Of a DNA stretch of 14,932 nucleotides, positions 1 to 9,061 are shown piece by piece; position 1 is the stretch's first letter, and each line of letters starts with the position of its first letter. The translations under genes and the position numbers were made by a program. Source of the stretch: Bacteroidota bacterium (GTDB lineage Bacteria; Bacteroidota; Bacteroidia; Chitinophagales; Chitinophagaceae); contig JAEZCV010000160.1 in assembly GCA_023429985.1 (NCBI GenBank), forward strand, positions 1 through 14,932. Direction: 5' to 3'. The notes beneath the pieces were generated by a model. It was not told the DNA's origin and made no database searches. It worked only from the letters and a program-made list of their open reading frames with translations.

Positions 1-1
1 C

Positions 2-727
2 GATGATCCTTCCATAAGAGGCATTCTGGTAAATGCCAGGAATATAGACGACAGGGTGAAACTGCAAAAAAGGCTTGATCATGAATTGATCAACAAACAA
101 AAAGAAATCACCAGCGCAGTTATACGTGCACAGGAATCTGAAAGATCTCAAATTGGACTTGAATTACACGATAATGTAAACCAGATTTTAACCACTGTTA
201 AGCTATACAACGAAATGTACCTGACAGGTTATGTGGAAGATAAAAACCTGCTGGTAAAAGCTTCGCAGTTCACACAGGAATGCATTGATGAGATCAGGAG
301 TATTTCCAAACGGCTTTCCGCTCCAACCCTTGGAAAAATTTTACTTCACGACTCCATAAAAGAATTGGTTGATTCGATAAATCTTACCAAAAAGCTCGAG
401 ATCGTTTACCTGCCCGAGGGTATAGATAATCTTTGTGTTGCGGAAGAACTTCATCTTGCCATTTACAGGATTGTTCAGGAAGCACTTAATAACGTGATCA
501 AGCATTCCCAGGCATCGTCGGCTATAATTACTATTAATGCCAGCCCTAACCAAATAATTCTGGGTATTAGGGATAATGGAATTGGATTCGACATGGAAAC
601 CAAAAGCAATGGCATTGGCATCACCAACATGCGATCGCGCGCAGAAAGCTTACACGCCGACTTTCAACTGTTTTCCTCTATCGGTCAGGGTTGTACAATT
701 GAAATTAGCTTCCCCCATAATAAATGA
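2..727 (+). CDS. Sensor histidine kinase, DegS/NarX (HisKA_3) type, 5'-truncated
   Basis: The reading frame is open from base 2, so the true start lies left of the window. The GTG at 56 is probably internal, because codons 2-55 read like the end of a PAS domain (RGILVNARNIDDRV). A coiled linker follows, then the HisKA_3 dimerisation/phosphoacceptor box SQIGLELHDN, with the probable phospho-histidine codon at 167-169. The HATPase_c domain shows an N-box (EALNNVIKHS, about 479-508), a G1 box (DNGIGFD, about 572-592) and a G2-like box (GIGITNMRSR, about 611-640). Kinases of this family autophosphorylate and pass phosphate to NarL/FixJ-type response regulators; none is in the window, so the partner is unknown. 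No membrane segment is visible in the part present. The gene ends with TGA at 725-727. The family call is firm; the signal sensed cannot be read. Confidence 0.92.
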   Translation, partial: DDPSIRGILVNARNIDDRVKLQKRLDHELINKQKEITSAVIRAQESERSQIGLELHDNVNQILTTVKLYNEMYLTGYVEDKNLLVKASQFTQECIDEIRSISKRLSAPTLGKILLHDSIKELVDSINLTKKLEIVYLPEGIDNLCVAEELHLAIYRIVQEALNNVIKHSQASSAIITINASPNQIILGIRDNGIGFDMETKSNGIGITNMRSRAESLHADFQLFSSIGQGCTIEISFPHNK

Positions 728-832
728 GCCCGCTCTCTTAGGATCTAAATAATCAACAGGTCTCAAATTTTTACGGTTCTCTGAAAATTTATGGGCTAAA
801 AAAATTTTTTGGTTCCAGGTTTATACTTTTTG

Positions 833-879
833 ATTATAGCTTATTTTCACTGAGTTTTTACCTTAACCATAGCTATAAT
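833..879 (+). repeat. 9-bp inverted repeat against the TTG start of the PAS kinase
   Basis: ATTATAGCT at 833-841 is the exact reverse complement of AGCTATAAT at 871-879. The 29-base spacer could be the loop of an AT-rich hairpin whose 3' arm ends one base before the proposed TTG start at 880. It may be a weak translational control element or an operator-like inverted repeat. A 9-bp AT-rich match in AT-rich intergenic DNA could also be chance. Confidence 0.35.
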
Positions 880-3738
880 TTGGAATCCTTAACTGAAAAT
901 ACATTATCACCATTGCTTAAGGGCGGTGGTGAAATGGGAAAGATCATTCGGGAATTTAACTGGTCGGAAACTGCCCTGGGCTCACCCGACAAATGGCCAG
1001 GTTCACTTACCTCAACCCTTTCACTTTGTTTAAATTCCGCCTTTCCCATGTTAGTTTTCTGGGGACCGGAAATGATAACTTTCTACAATGATGCATTTCG
1101 TCCCAGCCTGGGTATCGAAGGAAAACACCCTGGAATTGGAAAGAAAGGTGAAGAAATGTGGGCCGATATCTGGCATATCATCAACCCCCTTTTTGAAAAA
1201 GTTAAAGCAACAGGTGAACCCATTTGGTTTGAGGACCAATTGGTACCATTTTACCGCAATGGTAAAACCGAAGATATTTACTGGACATTCAGTTATAGTC
1301 CTATATATAATGAAGAAGGACGGATCCATGGAATTTTTGTTACCTGCACGGAAACTACCGAAAAGGTGAGGCAGGCGAAACATCTTGAAGAAAACAGGGA
1401 ACACCTAAGAAATATTATTCTCAAAGCGCCTGTTGCCATGTGTCTCTTGCAAGGTCCTGAATACGTGGTAGAAATTGCCAACAATAAAATTCTTGAAATC
1501 TGGGGCAAAACTGCTGATGAAGTTTTAAGCAAGCCAGTATTTACCGGCTTACCAGAAGCAAAGGGACAGGGATTTGAAGAGTTACTGGAAAGAGTGTATA
1601 CAAAAGGAGAAACCTATACTGCTTTTGGCCTGCCCACGCAACTTCCCAGGAATAATGAGCTGAAAACCGTTTATCTCAACTTCGTTTATGAACCACATTG
1701 GGATGTAGAAGGAAATATTATTGGGGTTATTGCTGTTGCTGCTGAAGTAACGGAGCAGGTTGTAACCCAACTAAAACTTGAGGAAAGCGAACACCAGGTT
1801 CGGTCAATTGTTGAAAGTGCACCTTTTCCCATTGGAGTATACCATGGAAAGGAAATGAAAATTGCACTTGCAAATCAATCGATACTTGATGTTTGGGGAA
1901 AAGGTAATGATGTAGTAGGAAAACTATATGCGGAAGTTTTGCCGGAACTGGACAACCAGGAGATCTTTCAACAGCTTGACCATGTTTTTACTACAGGCAT
2001 TCCCTTTCATGCAAAAAACAGAAGGGTGGACCTGATGGTTGATGGAGCCATGAAGATCTTTTATTTTAATTATTCATTCACCCCTTTATACGATAGCAAT
2101 GGAAATATTTATGGTGTGATGAATACTGCTGCCGATGTTACAGATCTGAACCTGGCCAAACAACAAATAGAAGAAAGTGAAACGCGATTCAGACTGCTTG
2201 CCGATTCAATGCCGCAGTTCATATGGTCGGCAGATGAAAAAGGTAACCTTAATTATTTTAACCAGGCCATTCTTAATTATAGTGGTCTTTCACTTTCCGA
2301 ACTTTCCGGTAAGGGCTGGCTGGAAATTGTACATCCCGATGAAAGAGAAGAAAGTTTTAAGCTTTGGCAAAATTCCGTGCGCGAAGGCAATGATTTCATT
2401 TATCACCACAGGTTTAAAAATAAAAACGGGGAATACAAATGGCAGTTAAGCAGGGCTGTTCCGCAAAAAGACAGTGAAGGGAATATCCAGATGTGGATCG
2501 GTACAAGTACCGACATCCACGATCACAAATTATTTGAGGAGGAATTGAGTAACCTAGTAAAAGAAAGAACCCTGGAGCTGGAAAGATCCAAAGAACAAAT
2601 TGAAAAGTCGGCCGAAAGATTACATGCCGTGTTCAATAATGCGCAATCGGGAATGTTTACTTTTTCCCCTGTTAAAAACGAAGCAGGCGAAGTTGTGGAT
2701 TTTCGCTTTGTCATAACCAATCCTAACTATGCTTCTTATGTAGGCCAGACACCGGAAATGTTGAATGGAACGCTAGGAAGCAAATGGTTCCCCACCTACC
2801 TTACCAATGGCGTTTTCGACACTTATAAAAAAACCTATTTAACTGGTGAATCACAACGCCTGGATATCCATTATAAAGATGATGGATTGGATATTTTTAT
2901 TGATGTTGTAAGCGCGAAAGTTGGAGACGAAGTTCTGGTAACATTTACCGATCATTCGCCCCTTAAAAGGGCGCAGCTGCAACTGGAAAAATATATTGAA
3001 GAATTGAAAAGGTCAAATGCAAGCCTGGAGGAATTTGCTTATGCTGCTTCGCACGACATGAAGGAGCCTATAAGAAAGATCCATTTCTTTACCGACAGGA
3101 TCAAGGCCTCACTCAGCGAACGTTTCAATGATGTGGAAACACGCTATTTCAACAGGATGGAACTTGCTGCCCGGCGCATGGGCTACCTGATTGACGACCT
3201 GCTGTCCTATTCCCAGCTAAGTGTAGTTAAAAAAGATTTTGAACCGGTTGATCTCAATCACGTGGTGCAACTGGTTTTAAATGACCTGGAACTCGAAATA
3301 GAAGAAAAAAATGCTATTGTTGATGTTCAAAAACTTTGTATTGTCAGTGGCCATTCCAGGCAATTACAACAGGTTTTTCAAAACCTCATTACCAATGCAA
3401 TGAAATTTATGAAGGAAGGCACAAGCCCTGTAGTTAAAATTAGTTGTGACAGGCTAAGAGGAAACGAAACAAAATTTTCCCTTCCCAAAGAAATAGGCGA
3501 GCAGGAATTTAACCTGGTGGAAGTAAAAGATAATGGAATTGGTTTTGAGCAGGAAGATGCTGAAAAGATATTTAAATTATTTACCCGTCTTCATGGAAAT
3601 GTTGAATTTACCGGAACAGGTATAGGTTTGTCCATTGTAAGAAAAGTTATGGAAAATCATAATGGATATGTGCGCGCCGAAAGTGAGCCTGATCAGGGTG
3701 CCTGTTTTCAATTATTATTTCCCATTGTTGAAGATTGA
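880..3738 (+). CDS. Multi-PAS soluble sensor histidine kinase
   Basis: The 952-residue protein has no signal peptide or membrane segment, so it should sense in the cytoplasm. Five PAS-like modules can be traced at about residues 19-165, 175-297, 303-420, 430-552 and 580-700; the fourth carries the HPDE motif typical of PAS_3 folds. A coiled linker lies between PAS4 and PAS5. The HisKA box ASHDMKEPIRK has His725 as phosphoacceptor (codon 3052-3054). HATPase_c follows, with N-box QNLITNAMKF (about 835), G1 DNGIGFE (about 884) and G2 GTGIGLS (about 912). No receiver domain is attached and no response regulator is nearby. The start is uncertain: TTG 880 keeps the GGGEMG segment that often opens this class of PAS kinase, while ATG 934 would cut into it. 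The frame upstream of 880 also stays open for about 100 bases. Ligand and target are unknown. Confidence 0.9.
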   Translation: MESLTENTLSPLLKGGGEMGKIIREFNWSETALGSPDKWPGSLTSTLSLCLNSAFPMLVFWGPEMITFYNDAFRPSLGIEGKHPGIGKKGEEMWADIWHIINPLFEKVKATGEPIWFEDQLVPFYRNGKTEDIYWTFSYSPIYNEEGRIHGIFVTCTETTEKVRQAKHLEENREHLRNIILKAPVAMCLLQGPEYVVEIANNKILEIWGKTADEVLSKPVFTGLPEAKGQGFEELLERVYTKGETYTAFGLPTQLPRNNELKTVYLNFVYEPHWDVEGNIIGVIAVAAEVTEQVVTQLKLEESEHQVRSIVESAPFPIGVYHGKEMKIALANQSILDVWGKGNDVVGKLYAEVLPELDNQEIFQQLDHVFTTGIPFHAKNRRVDLMVDGAMKIFYFNYSFTPLYDSNGNIYGVMNTAADVTDLNLAKQQIEESETRFRLLADSMPQFIWSADEKGNLNYFNQAILNYSGLSLSELSGKGWLEIVHPDEREESFKLWQNSVREGNDFIYHHRFKNKNGEYKWQLSRAVPQKDSEGNIQMWIGTSTDIHDHKLFEEELSNLVKERTLELERSKEQIEKSAERLHAVFNNAQSGMFTFSPVKNEAGEVVDFRFVITNPNYASYVGQTPEMLNGTLGSKWFPTYLTNGVFDTYKKTYLTGESQRLDIHYKDDGLDIFIDVVSAKVGDEVLVTFTDHSPLKRAQLQLEKYIEELKRSNASLEEFAYAASHDMKEPIRKIHFFTDRIKASLSERFNDVETRYFNRMELAARRMGYLIDDLLSYSQLSVVKKDFEPVDLNHVVQLVLNDLELEIEEKNAIVDVQKLCIVSGHSRQLQQVFQNLITNAMKFMKEGTSPVVKISCDRLRGNETKFSLPKEIGEQEFNLVEVKDNGIGFEQEDAEKIFKLFTRLHGNVEFTGTGIGLSIVRKVMENHNGYVRAESEPDQGACFQLLFPIVED

Positions 3739-3768
3739 GCAATTTAATGCTTCCACCATCAATTTACC

Positions 3769-4767
3769 ATGGAACAGCCTTTATCTTTGCGCATGCTTAA
3801 AATTGGTGTATTTGGAACTGGCCACCTAGGAAAATTTCATCTTAACAACTGGAAAGAACTGCAAGGTGTTGAACTTACCGGATTTTACGATCCCGACGAC
3901 AGTATTGCTGATGCAATTATAAATACCTACAACTTAAAAAGATTTACAAATGAAGATGAACTGATTGATGCTGTTGATGTAGTGGATATTGTTACGCCCA
4001 CACAGTATCATTTCAATCTTTGCGTGAAAGCCCTCCGAAAAGGTAAACATGTATTTGTTGAAAAACCTATGGCAAATACCATGAAAGAGGCCGAGGAACT
4101 GGTTAAACTGGCAAAAGAATCTAAAGTAAAATTCCAGGTAGGACATGTGGAAAGATTTAATCCTGCCTTTCTTGCTGCAAAAGATCTTGATCTGAATCCC
4201 ATGTTTATTGAAGTACATCGCCTTTCCCAATTCAATCCCCGGGGTACAGAAGTGAGTGTGATCCTGGACCTTATGATTCATGATATTGATGTTATTCTGA
4301 GCCTGGTAAAAAGCGAGGTTAAATCGGTTTATGCCAATGGTGTTGCTGTATTAACCGATACACCCGACATTGCCAACGTGCGTATTGAATTTAATAATGG
4401 TTGTGTTGCCAACCTTACATCCAGCAGGATCTCTATGAAAAAAATGCGCAAGATCCGTTTGTTCCAGAAAGATGCTTACATAGGAATTGATTTTCTTGAA
4501 AAGAAAACTGAGGTCATTCGCCTGAAGACCGAAGCTGATGAAAATTCATTCTCCTTCGACATCGAAACCAATAAGGGCACTAAAACCATTGCCATTGCCA
4601 GTCCGCAAACGCCTAATGTAAACGCTATTAAAATGGAACTGGAGGAGTTTGTAAATGCAATTAATAACAATACGCAGCCTATTGTGAATGAAATTGATGG
4701 TTTCAGGGCAATGGAAGTGGCACACCAGATTCTTTTTAAGATCAATAACAATCTTATTTCTTCCTGA
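3769..4767 (+). CDS. Gfo/Idh/MocA oxidoreductase, possibly UDP-sugar 3-dehydrogenase-like
   Basis: This is a 332-residue NAD(P)-dependent sugar or sugar-nucleotide dehydrogenase. The N-terminal Rossmann fold shows GTGHLG (Gly16, Gly18, Gly21), the family EKP motif is Glu98-Lys99-Pro100, and a second conserved patch reads LMIHDID (His171, Asp172, Asp174). The stretch from VERFNPA through FNPRGTEVSV to the HDID patch resembles, from memory, the GnnA-type subgroup that oxidises UDP-GlcNAc at C3 for aminosugar synthesis. That substrate is an inference, and no GnnB-like aminotransferase is in the window. An alternative ATG at 3793 would give the more compact start MLKIGVFGTG. Its TGA shares one base with the ATG of the next gene (TGATG), so translation is probably coupled to the glycosyl-phosphate transferase. 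It lies 30 bases after the PAS kinase, so read-through from there is possible. Confidence 0.88.
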   Translation: MEQPLSLRMLKIGVFGTGHLGKFHLNNWKELQGVELTGFYDPDDSIADAIINTYNLKRFTNEDELIDAVDVVDIVTPTQYHFNLCVKALRKGKHVFVEKPMANTMKEAEELVKLAKESKVKFQVGHVERFNPAFLAAKDLDLNPMFIEVHRLSQFNPRGTEVSVILDLMIHDIDVILSLVKSEVKSVYANGVAVLTDTPDIANVRIEFNNGCVANLTSSRISMKKMRKIRLFQKDAYIGIDFLEKKTEVIRLKTEADENSFSFDIETNKGTKTIAIASPQTPNVNAIKMELEEFVNAINNNTQPIVNEIDGFRAMEVAHQILFKINNNLISS

Positions 4768-6161
4768 TGCAGGCCGGGAAACATATTCATTCTACCTGGT
4801 ATGCCATTTCTGATTTTTTAATGGCAGTATTTGCATGGACTGCCTTTTATTTAACACGTAAACAGATACTTCACGAATATATTTCTGTTGATTTAAAATT
4901 CTGGCTGGGGGTAATTTTCATTCCCATTGGCTGGGTAATTTTTTATGGCCTGGTAGGAAGTTATAATTCGGTTTATAAAAAATCGCGGCTTACCGAATTC
5001 ACAAAAACTTTTGTGATCACCATGGTTGGAACTATTGTATTGTTCTTTCTTTTTTTACTTGACGATAAACAAACCAATTACAGTTATTATTATACAGCTT
5101 TTGCCTTACTGCTTTCCTTCCAGTTTCTTTTTACCCTCCTGGGAAGAATGATAATTCTTTCTATTGCAAAAAATCAGATTTTAAAAAAGAAGGTCAGATT
5201 TTCCTGCATCATTATTGGCACGAGCGAAAATGCAAAACGCATAGCCAGAGAAGCTGAAAAAAAACTGGCTACCTCGGGTTTTTATGTAGATGGATATATT
5301 CCTGTAGCCGATGAAAGGTCTGCCGGCAGTAAACTCCCTGTTCTTGGCACCCTCGATGAACTGGAAAAAATTGTTGATAACCATAATGCAGAACTTGTGA
5401 TCATAGCCATCGACAAATCGCAAAATGAACTGATAGAACAGGTGATCAACAGGCTTTCGGAAAAAGATGTAGCAATAAAGATCCAGGCAAATACTTTGGA
5501 TATTCTTGCAGGTTCTGTAAGAACGAGCAATGTGCTGGGAGCTGTACTTATTGATCTTCATACAGGACTAATGCCGGAATGGCAACAGAATATAAAAAGA
5601 GTGATAGATGTTTTTATTGCATTCATTTCCCTGGTCATTCTACTCCCATTTATGATTTACCTAGCCATTAAAGTGAGGCTTTCTTCAAAAGGACCCATTT
5701 TTTATTCGCAGGAAAGGATCGGGTATAAAGGCAAACCTTTCAGAATGTATAAATTCAGGTCGATGTATACCGATGCCGAGCAGCACGGCCCTTCACTTTC
5801 TTCCGATCACGATCCCAGAATTACACCATGGGGCAGGGTTATGAGAAAATGGAGGTTTGATGAATTACCCCAACTTTTAAATATTTTACTGGGAGAAATG
5901 TCGCTGGTTGGACCCCGCCCTGAAAGAAGGTTTTATATTAACCAGATTGTTTCACAATTCCCTTATTATAAGTATTTGCTGAAAGTGAAACCCGGTCTCA
6001 CTTCCTGGGGAATGGTGCAATATGGCTATGCAGAAAATGTGGAAGCCATGATCGAGAGAAGTAAGTTTGACCTTGTTTATATTGAAAACATTTCGCTCCT
6101 GCTCGATTTCAAGATCATGCTGCACACACTCAGGATCATATTCCTGGGTAAGGGAAAGTAA
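4767..6161 (+). CDS. Polyprenyl-phosphate sugar-1-phosphate transferase (Bac_transf family)
   Basis: This 464-residue membrane enzyme belongs to the WcaJ/WbaP-type initiating glycosyl transferases, which move a sugar-1-phosphate from a nucleotide sugar to undecaprenyl phosphate at the inner membrane. About four hydrophobic segments occupy residues 12-125. A soluble CoA_binding_3-like domain follows (about 145-260, SCIIIGTSENAKRIA), then another hydrophobic segment (about 276-297) that leads into the catalytic bacterial sugar transferase domain. Catalytic-domain signatures are FRMYKFRSM (about 326), DELPQLLN with the Asp365-Glu366 pair equivalent to the catalytic dyad described in PglC, and SLVGPRPERR. 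Residue-level sugar preference cannot be read. The start ATG uses the last base of the preceding stop codon, tying it to the sugar-nucleotide oxidoreductase, which may supply or modify its substrate. No glycosyltransferase cluster follows, so this is not a complete polysaccharide locus. Confidence 0.94.
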   Translation: MQAGKHIHSTWYAISDFLMAVFAWTAFYLTRKQILHEYISVDLKFWLGVIFIPIGWVIFYGLVGSYNSVYKKSRLTEFTKTFVITMVGTIVLFFLFLLDDKQTNYSYYYTAFALLLSFQFLFTLLGRMIILSIAKNQILKKKVRFSCIIIGTSENAKRIAREAEKKLATSGFYVDGYIPVADERSAGSKLPVLGTLDELEKIVDNHNAELVIIAIDKSQNELIEQVINRLSEKDVAIKIQANTLDILAGSVRTSNVLGAVLIDLHTGLMPEWQQNIKRVIDVFIAFISLVILLPFMIYLAIKVRLSSKGPIFYSQERIGYKGKPFRMYKFRSMYTDAEQHGPSLSSDHDPRITPWGRVMRKWRFDELPQLLNILLGEMSLVGPRPERRFYINQIVSQFPYYKYLLKVKPGLTSWGMVQYGYAENVEAMIERSKFDLVYIENISLLLDFKIMLHTLRIIFLGKGK

Positions 6162-6193
6162 TTGTTGCCATAAACAGAAGCCCCTGGATTATA

Positions 6194-6225
6194 GTTGAAT
6201 AAGCTGATTAACCTTCTTATTTTCG
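6194..6225 (+). promoter_or_regulatory. Possible Bacteroidota-type promoter for the M1 peptidase
   Basis: GTTG at 6194-6197 (consensus -33 TTTG) is followed after 20 bases by TATTTTCG at 6218-6225 (consensus -7 TAnnTTTG, one mismatch). Spacing fits, but both boxes are imperfect. The -7 box ends only four bases before the GTG start, so a transcript from here would be nearly leaderless. This is a pattern match only. Confidence 0.3.
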
Positions 6226-6229
6226 AAAC

Positions 6230-9061
6230 GTGAAAAATCTATTATTGATTGTCCTCACCCTGTTGGCCTCATTTGCAAATGCCCAATACTGGCAACAAAA
6301 GGTTGATTATACAATTGCCGTAAGCTTGAACGCAAAAGAAAAAACGCTTGACGGAAAAGCTTCCATACTTTATACCAACAATTCACCTGATACATTGTAT
6401 TATATATGGTTCCATCTTTGGCCCAACGCATATAGAAGCGACAAAACAGCTTTCAGCGAACAAATGCTGGAGAATGGAAACACCCGGTTTTATTTTTCCT
6501 CCAGAGAAGAAAAAGGCTACATCAACAGGCTCGATTTTAAAGTTGAAGGTATTACTGCAAGAATGGAAGACCATCCATCGCACATGGATATTATAAAAAT
6601 TATTCTGCCCCATCCTCTTGCTCCAGGAGAACAAAAAACAATCACCACACCTTTTCATGTTAAGCTGCCTTATAATTTTTCAAGAAGTGGTTATCATAAT
6701 AACAGTTTCCAGGTAACCCAATGGTATCCCAAACCGGCCGTTTATGACAAAGATGGCTGGCACCCTATGCCCTACCTCGACCAAGGTGAATTTTACAGTG
6801 AATTTGGAACTTTTGATGTTACCATTTCCTTACCTCAAAATTTGGTAGTTGCGGCTACTGGAAACCTCCAGGATGAAGAAGAAAAAGCCTGGCTTAAATC
6901 AAGAACGTTTAAAGTTGCTGAAGCATCTAAACCTAAAAAAATAACTTCAAAAAAACCTGTTACTACAGGCGTTTCAAAAAAAATTTCCGAGGAAGTTTTT
7001 TCTTCCCAAACAAAAACACTTCGCTATATCCAGGAAAATGTTCATGATTTTGCATGGTTTGCGAGTCCCGACTATGTTGTGGCTTTTGACACCATAAATA
7101 TTGAGGAAAGAGCTGTTGAAGTTTTTGCTTTTTATGAACCAGGGAATGAGGAAACCTGGAAAGATGCAACAAATTATGCCAAAGAAGCAATTCAGTTTTT
7201 TTCCGAACAAGTTGGAAGTTACCCATATAATGTTGCAAGCATAGTTCAGGGACCGGAAGGTTATGCCGGCGGAATGGAATATCCAACCATCACCATTATT
7301 TCGCCCCACCTGGAAAGCAAAGACCTGGATATTGTAATTGCCCATGAAATTGGCCATAACTGGTTTTATGGAATACTTGCCAGTAACGAAAGAATGCATC
7401 CATGGATGGATGAAGGACTTACCAGTTTTTACGAACAGAAATACGAAACAAAAAAATATGGAGCGCCATCAAATGAAGTCCTGCTTCTGCAACAAACCAG
7501 GGCGGTAAGAAGAACCGATCAACCCATTTCAACTTCTTCCGGAGATCTTTCTTATTTGAATTACGGCCTTTCTGCATATTATAAAGCGGCAGCATGGTTT
7601 GAAATGATTGAAGCGAAACTTGGTTCGGAAAGGTTTAATTTATTGATAAAGGAATATTTCACTACGTGGAAATTTAAACACCCCTCTCCTTCAAACCTTA
7701 CTGGGATGATTGCAAAATATTTACCATCAGATAGTTCTTTCTACTTATCCTTACTCGATAAAAAAGGAATACTTCCGTATCACCAACCCAGAGGTTTTCA
7801 ATTTGTTTCTGTTTTTAAAAAGAATTCAATTAAAAATTATCTTCAAAATCCTGCGGAAAATATTGTTTTTGTTTCACCGGCAATTGGCTCCAACCATTAC
7901 GATAAATTTATGCTGGGTGCATTGATAACAAATTACAAGCTGCCTCCAACTAAATTTAACTTCCTTGCCATTCCTTTATATGCTTTCGGTTCCAAACAGT
8001 TTACAGGACTGGGTAAATTAAATTATTCCATTCACAGCGACGGGTTAATACGCAAAACAGATTTCTTTATCAATGCCTCCATGTTTGCACGGGATGATTT
8101 TGCAGATACTGCCGGAAGAAAGATCACCATGAACTTTAAAAAACTGGTTCCCGGCGTTCGCTTCACCTTAGGCGAAAAAAATGCCAGGAGCACCGTACGA
8201 AAACAAATTCAATGGAAAACCTTTTTTATTGATGAAGAATTTTTAAGCATCAGGCGCGATACGATTTTTGACGGTGCGGATACGAATCTTATTTTCAGAT
8301 ACCTTAAACCTTCAGAAAACAGGTACCTGAACCAACTGCAGTTTACTTATGAAAATTTTCGAGCATTGTACCCGTTTCGCATACAACTGCAGGTAGAACA
8401 ATCTACTGATTTTATCAGGCCAACCTTAACTACCACCTATTTTTTCAACTATGCTAAAAAAGGTGGCCTATCACTCCGGTTCTTTGCAGGAAAATTTATT
8501 TACCTGGGAGAGAAAGACATTTTTAAAAGATTTGAAAATGAACGGTATCATTTAAATCTTACCGGGCCAAATGGCTATGAAGATTATACCTACAGTAATT
8601 ATTTCATGGGGCGCAACGAATTTGAAGGCATCAGCAGCCAGCAGATCATCATGCGCGATGGAGCATTTAAAGTAAGAACAGATCTGCTTGCAAACAAAGT
8701 GGGCAAAACAGATGACTGGCTCTTGTCGCTCAACCTCAGTTCCACGGTTCCCGACAATATCAATCCGTTGAACGTACTGCCCGTTAAGATCCCGCTTTCC
8801 GTATTTTTCGACCTTGGCACTTATGCCGAGCCATGGCAAAGAAACTCCGATGCCGACAGGTTCCTTTATAATGCAGGCCTTCAATTAAGTTTGTTTGCCG
8901 GCAGTCTTGATATTTATATTCCAATAGCTTACAATAAAGTTTTTGGAGATTATATTAAATCAACCATTCCGGATAACAGGTTTTTGAAAACCATTTCTTT
9001 CAGCATTAATTTTCTTAATAACAGGAATCTGCAGGAAATAAACAGGGAACTAGAATTTTGA
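6230..9061 (+). CDS. Secreted M1-family zinc metallopeptidase with long beta-rich C-terminal domain
   Basis: This 943-residue exported peptidase starts at GTG 6230, chosen because it directly opens a signal peptide (MKNLLLIVLTLLASFANA, likely cut before Gln-Tyr). An M1-type N-terminal beta domain follows. The exopeptidase-type motif is GGMEYP (Gly347-Gly348-Met349-Glu350), corresponding to GAMEN. The zinc site HEIGH is His372, Glu373, His376, and the third ligand Glu395 lies exactly 18 residues later within WMDEG, so the catalytic set is complete. A Lys/Ser/Thr-rich insert of about 30 residues (roughly 230-260) sits between beta elements. From about residue 520 to the C-terminal Phe the sequence alternates hydrophobic and polar residues with many Tyr/Phe/Asn, as in beta-sandwich or outer-membrane barrel strands. 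It probably works in the periplasm or at the cell surface on peptides. The stop overlaps the next gene's start by four bases. Confidence 0.9.
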   Translation: MKNLLLIVLTLLASFANAQYWQQKVDYTIAVSLNAKEKTLDGKASILYTNNSPDTLYYIWFHLWPNAYRSDKTAFSEQMLENGNTRFYFSSREEKGYINRLDFKVEGITARMEDHPSHMDIIKIILPHPLAPGEQKTITTPFHVKLPYNFSRSGYHNNSFQVTQWYPKPAVYDKDGWHPMPYLDQGEFYSEFGTFDVTISLPQNLVVAATGNLQDEEEKAWLKSRTFKVAEASKPKKITSKKPVTTGVSKKISEEVFSSQTKTLRYIQENVHDFAWFASPDYVVAFDTINIEERAVEVFAFYEPGNEETWKDATNYAKEAIQFFSEQVGSYPYNVASIVQGPEGYAGGMEYPTITIISPHLESKDLDIVIAHEIGHNWFYGILASNERMHPWMDEGLTSFYEQKYETKKYGAPSNEVLLLQQTRAVRRTDQPISTSSGDLSYLNYGLSAYYKAAAWFEMIEAKLGSERFNLLIKEYFTTWKFKHPSPSNLTGMIAKYLPSDSSFYLSLLDKKGILPYHQPRGFQFVSVFKKNSIKNYLQNPAENIVFVSPAIGSNHYDKFMLGALITNYKLPPTKFNFLAIPLYAFGSKQFTGLGKLNYSIHSDGLIRKTDFFINASMFARDDFADTAGRKITMNFKKLVPGVRFTLGEKNARSTVRKQIQWKTFFIDEEFLSIRRDTIFDGADTNLIFRYLKPSENRYLNQLQFTYENFRALYPFRIQLQVEQSTDFIRPTLTTTYFFNYAKKGGLSLRFFAGKFIYLGEKDIFKRFENERYHLNLTGPNGYEDYTYSNYFMGRNEFEGISSQQIIMRDGAFKVRTDLLANKVGKTDDWLLSLNLSSTVPDNINPLNVLPVKIPLSVFFDLGTYAEPWQRNSDADRFLYNAGLQLSLFAGSLDIYIPIAYNKVFGDYIKSTIPDNRFLKTISFSINFLNNRNLQEINRELEF

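Noticed and set aside
56..58. GTG as start of the first kinase
   Set aside because: The frame is open to the window edge and the preceding codons read as the end of a PAS domain, so the GTG is an internal valine.
803..831. Possible promoter for the PAS kinase (TTTG at 808-811, TACTTTTT at 824-831)
   Set aside because: The spacer is only 12 bases, against about 19-21 expected for Bacteroidota promoters, and the -7 box lacks the final G.
8552..8884. Minus-strand open frame inside the M1 peptidase
   Set aside because: It is wholly contained in a strongly supported gene and shows no recognisable motif.
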